From positions 1-5,969 of the forward strand of contig DGUE01000048.1 in NCBI GenBank assembly GCA_002393895.1: a DNA stretch of 5,969 bases. Reading direction: 5' to 3'. Position 1 is the first letter of the stretch. Every line of letters begins with the position of its first letter. The translations under genes and the position numbers were made by a program. Below are positions 1-5,969 of the stretch, piece after piece. Origin of the DNA: Bacteroidales bacterium UBA4318. Lineage in GTDB: Bacteria > Bacteroidota > Bacteroidia > Bacteroidales > UBA932. Under the pieces are notes generated by a model, which saw only the letters and a list, made by a program, of their open reading frames with translations, searched no databases and was not told the origin of the DNA.

Positions 1-2584
1 TGCCGGCAAAGCGGAGAAGCTCGGGTGTGAGCTGAAGGTGATTGCTGATAGATGAGGCAAAGACGGTCTTTGCTTCGGGAGTAATCCTGCGCATCCTCTT
101 GAGAACGCCCTTCTGGCCTTCTGTGAAGGCGAAATGGCTGTCGCATTCCACGTCGAGCTGCCCAGATGCGGCGCTCTCAGCCAGGTAGATTATAACTGCG
201 AGTTCCTCGCCGTTATATCCCCAGACTTCCTTTCCGGCGGCAGCATCCTTTGCGGCATAGCGGCTGTAGGGAATGTTGCGGCCATTGACATTTACCTTGG
301 AGGGTGCGGTGGCTCCATCCAGCACTATGCGCACCTTGCGGGTGGCGCTGATGCCCTTGAATGAGCCCTGGCGGGGCTTGACGGTAACGGAGATGCCGTC
401 TGCATCCACCTTACGCAGGACCTCCGTGGTGGCAAAAGCACTGCCGTAGGCCTGGGAAACTCCGTCGTCCTCATAAAGAGTGGTGCTGCCTTCGCCCTGC
501 CCGGGAACCAGCATGTACCAGTTCTCGTTGCTGGCTTCCTGGAGCGACTTGATCTCCGGAGAGGCCATGGGGATGATGGCCCCTGCGCGCACGAAATAGG
601 GATTCTCATTGATGGTATAGCTCGCAGTGGCCTCGGTGCCTCCGACGTACATCTTGCCGGTGGAGGCATCGTACCAGTCGTTGCCGGCGGGGAACCAGAG
701 GCCCCTTTTTGTAAGGCCTGTGGTCTTGTCGGCCGGCTCGCAGAGCACAGTGGCCAGGATGTCATCCCCGAAGAAGAACTCTTCCCTGGTATCATAGGCC
801 TTCTGCTCTTCGGGATAATAATAGTAGAGCGGGCGGCAGATGGAGATGCCGGTGTCGTATGCCTGACGGGCAGCACCATATATGTAAGGGGAGAGATTAT
901 AGCGCAGGCGGATTGCCTCACGCATGGGATCGAAGTGGTCCGGGAAGACCCAGAAACGCTTCTCCATACTCATGTCCTTTGTGGAATGGGTCTTGAAGAT
1001 GGGGGTGAAGACCCCGCTCTGAAGCCATCTGGTGTAGAGCTCCGGATCTGTGTTCTTTCCACCACGGCGCTGGATGTGTCCGCCTATATCGTGACCCCAG
1101 TAGCCATAGCCCACGTTCGCTGCGGTTGCCGTGAACCAGGGCAGGTAGCCGAGCACTTTCCAGGTGGCATAAGTGTCGCCGGAGAAGCCCACCTGATAGC
1201 GGTGGCTGCCTATTCCGCCCCAGCGGTGGTAAATCATAGGCCTGGCGGCATCCTGGCCGTATTTCGCGGACTGACGCACCTGATGCCACCAGAAGGTATG
1301 GTTGAGCCAGAAGGTGTTGCTGAGGCCGGGGATATACTTGCTGGTCATGAACTGCTGCCAGTCCAGCCACCAGAAATCCACTCCCATCCTGGTCATGGGA
1401 TCAAGAACCGAGTTGAAGTATGCATCGGCCCATGCTGGCTGGTCCATGCGGAAGGGGACATAGACGGGATTGCCGTCGGCGTCCTTATAGCCGCGTGGGC
1501 CGTCATAATCCTCTCCGGCACGGGAGAGATAGTCCTTTACGAAGCGTTCGTAGGGCTCTTCGAAAACCTGCAGACCGGATGCCGGATGGAGGTTCAGGGA
1601 TGTCTTGAAACCATAGTTGTGAAGCTCCTGTAGCAGGTTTCCTGGGTTGGGGAAGAGTTCCTTCTTCCAAGTGTAACCTGTCCAGCCCTTGCGCTCGCCG
1701 GCAGCATCTCTCTGGTATCCGCGGCCGGCTGCGCCCATCTCGAAGGTGTCGTGCCAGTCCATGTCGATTATCATCACGTCGGCAGGGATGCTGAAATCCC
1801 TGAAATGCTGGGCGAGGTCTACCAGTTCATAGTCGGAATACAGCCAGTAGCGGCACCACCAGTAGCCCAGGGCATATTTGGGAGGGAGGGGAATCTTGCC
1901 GGAAATCTTCGTGAAATCGGATACGGCCGCAACGTAGTCGTGCCCGTATGCAAAGAGATACCAGTCGATATGCCTGCCTTCCCCGGGCACCGTTACCCAG
2001 TACTGCCAGTCGGTATCCGTCTTTTCGAACAGATGCCTGCCGGATTCGTCTATGACCGCCCAGCCGTCGCGGGAAACCACTCCCTTGTCGAAGGGCTCCT
2101 TGGTGTACTGCCCCGAGGCTTTCTTGTCTACATAATCGAAGCCGTCCAGGGTGCGGGCTGTGCCCAGCAGGTTGCCGGAATCGTCCATTCCGGGCTTCCA
2201 GCTGACCTTTTTAGTGCCTTTCCTTGCCTTGGGGTCGGCCATCTGGAAGACCACGCTCAGGTTATCTGCCGAGAACTCCGCGTTCCCCTTGTAGGTGAGA
2301 GTGAGCGCAGAAGTGGTGATTACGGTCTGTTTTGAACTTTTCTTGACCTTGAAAGAGGGAAGAGGAAGATTACGGTTGACTATTCCCAGGCTCGCCCTGT
2401 CTTCGAAAACACCGTCTTCCGCCCATTCCATACGGATCAGACGCGGCGTGAGCACTGTAAAACGGGCATTCCCTGAAACAACCTGGGCCTCAGCTCTGGC
2501 AACGGGATCATACTCTTCCTGAGCAAATGCGCTGGCGCAGATGAATGCTGCTGCAATCAGCAGGAGGGCACGGATGGCTTTCAT
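1..2584 (-). CDS. Secreted GH31 family alpha-glycosidase (alpha-glucosidase/alpha-xylosidase superfamily), 3' end off the window
   Basis: A retaining alpha-glycoside hydrolase, probably exo-acting on alpha-linked sugars in the periplasm or outside the cell. The frame is open for 861 codons, from ATG at 2584 to the left edge, with no stop. Residues 1-21 form a signal peptide (MKAIRALLLI then a hydrophobic stretch ending AFA before Q22). There is no lipobox before Cys16. Residues about 35-230 are the N-terminal beta-sandwich (RFTVLTPRLIRMEW). The barrel follows, with MIIDMDWHD at 271-279, probable nucleophile Asp408 in WWLDWQQ, probable acid/base Asp470 in GFSGDT, and GHDIGGH around Asp499. The 62-residue gap between the two catalytic Asp residues suits GH31. 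LYEDDG at 703-708 marks a DUF5110-type C-terminal domain. A further tail follows residue 813. The start lies four bases after the M20 stop, with A-rich sequence and no clear Shine-Dalgarno. The family is secure; the substrate (glucoside, xyloside, galactoside) cannot be read from motifs. Confidence 0.93.
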   Translation of the reverse strand, partial: MKAIRALLLIAAAFICASAFAQEEYDPVARAEAQVVSGNARFTVLTPRLIRMEWAEDGVFEDRASLGIVNRNLPLPSFKVKKSSKQTVITTSALTLTYKGNAEFSADNLSVVFQMADPKARKGTKKVSWKPGMDDSGNLLGTARTLDGFDYVDKKASGQYTKEPFDKGVVSRDGWAVIDESGRHLFEKTDTDWQYWVTVPGEGRHIDWYLFAYGHDYVAAVSDFTKISGKIPLPPKYALGYWWCRYWLYSDYELVDLAQHFRDFSIPADVMIIDMDWHDTFEMGAAGRGYQRDAAGERKGWTGYTWKKELFPNPGNLLQELHNYGFKTSLNLHPASGLQVFEEPYERFVKDYLSRAGEDYDGPRGYKDADGNPVYVPFRMDQPAWADAYFNSVLDPMTRMGVDFWWLDWQQFMTSKYIPGLSNTFWLNHTFWWHQVRQSAKYGQDAARPMIYHRWGGIGSHRYQVGFSGDTYATWKVLGYLPWFTATAANVGYGYWGHDIGGHIQRRGGKNTDPELYTRWLQSGVFTPIFKTHSTKDMSMEKRFWVFPDHFDPMREAIRLRYNLSPYIYGAARQAYDTGISICRPLYYYYPEEQKAYDTREEFFFGDDILATVLCEPADKTTGLTKRGLWFPAGNDWYDASTGKMYVGGTEATASYTINENPYFVRAGAIIPMASPEIKSLQEASNENWYMLVPGQGEGSTTLYEDDGVSQAYGSAFATTEVLRKVDADGISVTVKPRQGSFKGISATRKVRIVLDGATAPSKVNVNGRNIPYSRYAAKDAAAGKEVWGYNGEELAVIIYLAESAASGQLDVECDSHFAFTEGQKGVLKRMRRITPEAKTVFASSISNHLQLTPELLRFAG

Positions 2585-2588
2585 ATTT

Positions 2589-3962
2589 CTATTTGGCTGG
2601 ATAATACTGATAAAACTTTGCGATCGATTCCATTCCCGCAAAGAACTGGCTGAGAAGATAACTCTCATTGGGGGAGTGGATGGTGTCGCGTTCGAGCCCG
2701 AAGCCCATCAGGAGGGGATCTATCCCCAGGATCTTCTGCATCTCGGCAAGAACTGCGATGCTGCCGCCTCCGCGTGCGGGAACCGGTTCTACCCCATAGA
2801 CTTCGGCCATGGCGCGGGATGCCGCCTTATATGCCTCGGAACCAATGGGAATCAGGAAACCGTCTCCGCCTTCGCACTCCTTGACCTCTACCTTCACGTA
2901 TTTGGGGGCGATTTTCTTGAAGTGCCTGGCGAAGAGTCTGGTGATCTCGGCGCTTCGCTGGTTTGGAACCAGTCGCATCGATATCTTGGCATGCGCCACG
3001 GAAGGCAGGACTGTCTTTGCGCCTTCGCCGGTGTAGCCGCCCCAGATGCCACACACATCAAGGCAGGGCCGGATGCCTGTGCGCTCCAGGGTGCTGTATC
3101 CTTTTTCGCCCTTAACCTCTTTGATATCAAGGAATTCCTTGTATTCTTCGAGATCGAACGGTGCTCGGGCGAGCTGGGCCCTGTCGGCCTTGGAGAGCTC
3201 CACTACCTTGTCGTAGAAACCGGGCACAGCCACGCGTCCGTCGGCATCGTGAAGCGATGCTATCATCTCGCAGAGCGTGGTTATGGGGTTGGCCACGGCG
3301 CCGCCGTAATGCCCGGAATGCAGGTCCTTGTTGGGGCCGGTCACCTTTACTTCCAGATAACTCAGGCCGCGCATTCCGCAGTTGATGGAAGGCACCTTGT
3401 CCGATATCATAGTGGTGTCTGAGACCAGGCAGATATCTGCTTTCAACAGTTTCTTGTTCTCCTTCATCCACTTGGGCAGGGAAGGGGATCCTATTTCCTC
3501 TTCGCCCTCGAAAAGGAACTTTACGTTATGCTTGAGCCGGCCGGTGGAAAGCAGGAATTCGAAGGCCTTTATGTGCATGAACAGCTGGCCCTTGTCGTCG
3601 TTGGCCCCGCGGCCCCAGATGGCATCTGCCCCGGTGGCGGGATCCGGCCCTATCACGGGCTGGAAAGGATCCGTGCGCCAGAGCTCCAGAGGCTCCGGAG
3701 GCTGCACGTCGTAGTGACCGTAAACCAGCACGGTGCGGGCCTTGGGATCTATGGTCTTGCTCCCGAAAACCACGGGATTGCCGTCAGTGGACAGCACCTG
3801 GGCCTCGTCGGCGCCGGCTTCCACAAGCAGCACGGCAAGCCTCTCCGCGCAGCGGCGCATATCCGCCTTGTTGGCGGCCTTGGCGCTGATGGAGGGAATC
3901 CTCAGCACGGAAAAGAGTTCGTCGAAGAATCTCTGCTTGTTGTCTTGAATGTATTGTTTCAT
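2589..3962 (-). CDS. M20 family metallopeptidase, cytoplasmic dipeptidase (carnosinase/PepV-like group)
   Basis: A 457-residue two-zinc aminopeptidase expected to hydrolyse dipeptides or other very short peptides. No signal peptide is visible, so it should act in the cytoplasm. The catalytic domain shows all expected M20 residues: His83 in YGHYDVQPPE, bridging Asp122 in GRGANDDKGQ, base Glu155 and metal ligand Glu156 in EGEEEIGS, Asp182 in LVSDT, and His429 in DTIHSPNES. The inserted dimerisation (lid) domain lies at about 195-320 and carries DLHSGHYGG at 213-221. ARGGGSIAV at 396-404 is the usual glycine-rich substrate loop. The length matches dipeptidase-type M20 proteins (about 450-470), and DVQPPEPLELW favours this group over ArgE or DapE deacylases. 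The start ATG overlaps the upstream peptidase stop (ATGA). It probably completes degradation of short peptides released by the neighbouring S9 enzyme, provided they are imported. The exact substrate is not shown by sequence. Confidence 0.94.
   Translation of the reverse strand: MKQYIQDNKQRFFDELFSVLRIPSISAKAANKADMRRCAERLAVLLVEAGADEAQVLSTDGNPVVFGSKTIDPKARTVLVYGHYDVQPPEPLELWRTDPFQPVIGPDPATGADAIWGRGANDDKGQLFMHIKAFEFLLSTGRLKHNVKFLFEGEEEIGSPSLPKWMKENKKLLKADICLVSDTTMISDKVPSINCGMRGLSYLEVKVTGPNKDLHSGHYGGAVANPITTLCEMIASLHDADGRVAVPGFYDKVVELSKADRAQLARAPFDLEEYKEFLDIKEVKGEKGYSTLERTGIRPCLDVCGIWGGYTGEGAKTVLPSVAHAKISMRLVPNQRSAEITRLFARHFKKIAPKYVKVEVKECEGGDGFLIPIGSEAYKAASRAMAEVYGVEPVPARGGGSIAVLAEMQKILGIDPLLMGFGLERDTIHSPNESYLLSQFFAGMESIAKFYQYYPAK
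3959..3962 (-). other. ATGA stop/start overlap joining the S9 and M20 peptidase genes
   Basis: The TGA ending the S9 gene lies within the ATGA that starts the M20 gene. The bases just upstream of this ATG (about 3963-3975) are AT-rich and show no Shine-Dalgarno match, so re-initiation by ribosomes finishing the S9 gene is a plausible way to start the M20 protein. Confidence 0.75.
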
Positions 3963-5809
3963 AAGTATAGATCGAAATAATCAGTAACCTTGTCCATCAG
4001 ATGCACCCTCCAGATGCCCCGTACGTTGTGCTCGGAGCGGGGGTAGGGGAAGTAGTCCAGCTGCACGCCGTGAGTTATGCATTCCTGCACGAAACTGAGG
4101 CTGTGCTGCCACACCACGGTATTGTCTATGGCACCCTGGCATATGAGAAGTTTGCCCTTGAGGGATGCCGCCTTGTTAATAAGCGAGGTCTTTGCAAAGC
4201 CCTCTGGATTGCTGGCGGTGGTGTCCATATAGCGTTCGCCGTACATTACCTCGTACCATTTCCAGTCTATTACCGGGCCTCCGGCAACGCCGACTTTGAA
4301 GATGTCGGGATAATTGGTGAGCAGGGAGATTGTCATGAAGCCTCCGTAGCTCCAGCCGTGCACGCCTATGCGTTCGCTGTCCACCCAGGGCTGTTTCATG
4401 AGCTCGCGTATGCCGGCCACCTGGTCGGCCATTTCGGCCTGTCCGCACTGCCGGTTGATGGCCTTCTCGAAAGCCGCACCCCGGTTGGAAGTGCCCCGGT
4501 TATCCTGAACATACACTATATAACCCTTCTGGGCCATGAGCAGTTCCCAGAGGCGTACACCGCCCAGCCAGCTGTCCTGCACCATCTGTGAGTGCGGGCC
4601 GCCGTACACATATACGATTACCGGATATTTCTTTGCCGGATCGAAGCCAAGGGGTTTGTAGAGGCGGTAATAGTTGTCGAACTTGCCGTCAGCAGATGGC
4701 AGCTTGCCGATCTCGATCTCGCCGGTAGAAAGGCCGGAAAGGGGATCGGGAGCCTCGTAGAGAAGCTCGGAAGACTCACCGTCGACACTTCTCACAGCCG
4801 TTTTCCCCGGCACGTTGAATGAACTCCAGCTGTCGATGAAACGGGTGCAGTCGCTGTTCAGGCTTACGTTGTGCCAGCCTTCATCGGGGGTTAGCCTCTG
4901 CGGCTTCCCGAACCTGGCGCGTTTGAGGGGCTTCTTTCCTATGTCTATGCGGAAAAGATGGTTCTCGATGGGGGATACCTCGGCAGAAGTGTAATATACC
5001 CAGCGGCCGTCATCCGCCACATACTGCACGTCGGCATCCACCATGGTCAGGCGGCGGACCGTGCCCAGGGTATCGCAGAGGTAGAGGTTCTTGAACCCGT
5101 CGCGGTTGTCGGTGCGGTAGATGAAATCGTATCTGCCCTTGATGAAGTGGAGAGGATCCTGGGGCTCCACCCAGGCGGAGTTCTCCTCGGTGAGGATGGT
5201 GCGGACGAATCCGCCGTTATCCGCCCGGTATTGGTTCAGCACCATGTGATGCTGCTCGCGGTCCAGGACCTGGATGAAGATGTACTTGTCGTCCGGACTC
5301 CAGCTGACGCAGGTCAGGTAGCGCTCGTCGGTGAACTCCGTTGGCACAATGGTGGTGAGGACATTCCCGAGAGTGTCGCAGACCAGCAGCGAAATGTGCT
5401 CGGAAGCCATCCCGTTCATGGGATAGCGTATCTGCTCGAGGCTGCCGGTGCGAGTGCTTATATCCAGCAGGGGAAACTGCGTCACAGCGCTCTCGTCTTT
5501 CCTGTAGACCGCGATGTATTTCCCTGAGGGAGAGGGGAATACGCCACCGTTTATGCCAAACTCGTTGCGGGAGACGCTCTGGCCGATGACTATGCCCTCG
5601 GCATCTTCCCTGGGGAGGGCGAAACTGGACGGATGGAATGTGGCACGGCCTTCCTTGAGCTCGTTGCCTTCCCAATGCCAGGCCTTGGTATGGGGGTAAT
5701 ACTCGCCGCTTGCCACTGCATCGCGCATGGAAAGCAGTTTTCCGCCCTCACCGGCAGGATGGACGGAAAGAATCTGCAGCAGAGCTGCAAATAGGATAGA
5801 TGAAATCAT
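3959..5809 (-). CDS. S9 family prolyl di-/tripeptidyl peptidase (DPP IV/PtpA-like), with a short N-terminal propeller
   Basis: A 616-residue serine exopeptidase predicted to remove di- or tripeptides ending in proline from peptide N-termini, outside the cytoplasm. Residues 1-20 are hydrophobic and signal-like but lack the usual N-terminal lysine or arginine. The beta-propeller region spans about 60-360, including RNEFGINGG (81-89), SWSPDDKYIF (169-178) and WVEPQDPLHF (213-222). The alpha/beta-hydrolase domain spans about 375-616, with oxyanion Tyr402 in VYGGPHS and the triad Ser487 (GWSYGG), Asp562 (GAIDNTVVWQHS) and His594 (SEHNVRG). The 75- and 107-residue triad spacings equal those I recall for P. 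gingivalis PtpA (Ser603, Asp678, His710). Glu83 and Glu520 fall where PtpA has its N-terminus-binding Glu205 and Glu636. Relatives are about 720-735 residues; the shortfall lies before Glu83. An in-frame TGA at 5819-5821 rules out a longer start. It overlaps both neighbours by four bases. Dipeptidyl versus tripeptidyl activity is unresolved. Confidence 0.93.
   Translation of the reverse strand: MISSILFAALLQILSVHPAGEGGKLLSMRDAVASGEYYPHTKAWHWEGNELKEGRATFHPSSFALPREDAEGIVIGQSVSRNEFGINGGVFPSPSGKYIAVYRKDESAVTQFPLLDISTRTGSLEQIRYPMNGMASEHISLLVCDTLGNVLTTIVPTEFTDERYLTCVSWSPDDKYIFIQVLDREQHHMVLNQYRADNGGFVRTILTEENSAWVEPQDPLHFIKGRYDFIYRTDNRDGFKNLYLCDTLGTVRRLTMVDADVQYVADDGRWVYYTSAEVSPIENHLFRIDIGKKPLKRARFGKPQRLTPDEGWHNVSLNSDCTRFIDSWSSFNVPGKTAVRSVDGESSELLYEAPDPLSGLSTGEIEIGKLPSADGKFDNYYRLYKPLGFDPAKKYPVIVYVYGGPHSQMVQDSWLGGVRLWELLMAQKGYIVYVQDNRGTSNRGAAFEKAINRQCGQAEMADQVAGIRELMKQPWVDSERIGVHGWSYGGFMTISLLTNYPDIFKVGVAGGPVIDWKWYEVMYGERYMDTTASNPEGFAKTSLINKAASLKGKLLICQGAIDNTVVWQHSLSFVQECITHGVQLDYFPYPRSEHNVRGIWRVHLMDKVTDYFDLYL
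5806..5809 (-). other. ATGA stop/start overlap joining the unrecognised gene and the S9 peptidase gene
   Basis: The TGA stop of the upstream gene and the ATG of the S9 gene share two bases within one ATGA. This arrangement usually goes with translational coupling by re-initiation. It also supports 5809 as the true S9 start. Confidence 0.75.
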
Positions 5810-5969
5810 TCTCCTGTATCAATGGGTATTGTGTTGATGCGTGCGGGGTCACTGACATTCAAAATGTCGTATACCACGAACTTCTGGACGCCTCTCCATG
5901 GGAGTGCGCCACGGTATTCCCTGTACTTCACCTGCACCAGTTTGCCGCTGCAGCGCATCAGTGAATCGG
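5806..5969 (-). CDS. C-terminal 53 residues of an unrecognised protein (5' end off the window)
   Basis: The minus-strand frame is open from the right edge to a TGA at 5808-5806. It reads DSLMRCSGKLVQVKYREY, then RGALPWRGVQKFVVYDI, and ends INTIPIDTGE. I do not recognise the family. What is visible is a mixed, beta-strand-rich sequence (KLVQVKYREY, KFVVYDIL) with no transmembrane segment and no known C-terminal sorting motif. It is accepted as a real gene because its stop overlaps the start of the S9 peptidase gene in the same ATGA arrangement seen at the next junction, as expected of an operon. Nothing can be said of its start, length or function from this fragment. Confidence 0.7.
   Translation of the reverse strand, partial: DSLMRCSGKLVQVKYREYRGALPWRGVQKFVVYDILNVSDPARINTIPIDTGE
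5811..5815 (-). promoter_or_regulatory. AGGAG purine motif one base before the S9 start (doubtful ribosome binding site)
   Basis: AGGAG on the minus strand is a good match to the anti-Shine-Dalgarno core. It ends only one base before the ATG at 5809, much closer than the usual five to nine bases. It may help hold a terminating ribosome at the ATGA junction, or it may simply be the codons for the upstream protein's C-terminus (Gly-Glu). Confidence 0.25.

Noticed and set aside
325..1370. Two minus-strand open frames (325-921 and 918-1370) that nearly abut
   Set aside because: Both are out of frame with the GH31 gene, and their translations are low-complexity and rich in Pro, Arg and Ser. The GH31 frame is continuous and conserved through this whole stretch.
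935..1633. Plus-strand open frame of 232 codons
   Set aside because: It is antisense to the GH31 catalytic barrel, which carries both catalytic Asp motifs on the minus strand. Its own translation has no coherent domain.
2510..2584. Lipoprotein signal in the GH31 N-terminus (Cys16)
   Set aside because: The residues before Cys16 (Ala-Phe-Ile) do not fit a lipobox, and an AFA cleavage site follows at residue 21. A normal signal peptidase I site is more likely.
2541..3422. Long plus-strand open frame of 293 codons
   Set aside because: It lies antisense to the M20 gene, whose metal ligands are all in the minus frame. Its translation has no recognisable domain, and antisense open frames are common in GC-rich genes.
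2589..3962. Assigning the M20 protein as ArgE or DapE (deacylase)
   Set aside because: The DVQPP motif, the 457-residue length and the TIHSPNES context fit the dipeptidase group better, and the neighbours are not arginine or lysine biosynthesis genes.
5590..5675. A frameshift as the cause of the short N-terminus of the S9 peptidase
   Set aside because: The alternative minus frames here do not encode propeller-like sequence, and there is no spare DNA between this gene and its neighbour. A deletion, not a frameshift, would be needed.
1..5969. CRISPR arrays, insertion sequences, tRNA or rRNA genes, riboswitches
   Set aside because: Almost every base is covered by four coding frames, and I saw no regular repeats, transposase sequence or RNA-like segments between them.

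Overview
The window looks like part of one tightly packed, leftward-transcribed (minus-strand) operon from a GC-rich member of the Bacteroidota, probably a gut or rumen Bacteroidales. This rests on the protein types: a PtpA-like prolyl oligopeptidase whose catalytic residues share the spacing of the Porphyromonas gingivalis enzyme, a large secreted GH31 glycosidase, and a lack of convincing Shine-Dalgarno sequences at most starts. The organism assignment is inference; there is no rRNA or other marker here.

Read in the direction of transcription (right to left), the layout is: (1) the last 53 codons of an unrecognised protein, entering from the right edge and ending at 5806; (2) a secreted S9 family prolyl di-/tripeptidyl peptidase, 5809-3959; (3) a cytoplasmic M20 family zinc dipeptidase, 3962-2589; (4) a signal-peptide-bearing GH31 alpha-glycosidase, starting at 2584 and running off the left edge after 861 codons with no stop seen. 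Genes 1/2 and 2/3 each overlap by four bases (ATGA), and genes 3/4 are four bases apart. No intergenic space is large enough for an ordinary promoter or terminator, so the genes are probably co-transcribed and partly translationally coupled.

Functionally, the S9 enzyme would release short proline-ended peptides outside the cytoplasm, and the M20 enzyme could finish short peptides after uptake. The GH31 enzyme would cut alpha-linked sugars in the periplasm or outside the cell. The combination suggests nutrient scavenging, for example from glycoproteins, but the carbohydrate-peptide link is inference from position only.

I see no mobile element, CRISPR array, RNA gene or clear repeat. This is mostly an ordinary housekeeping or catabolic region. 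The main oddity is the S9 enzyme: its N-terminal propeller part appears to be about 120 residues shorter than in its close relatives, while its catalytic half keeps the relatives' spacing.
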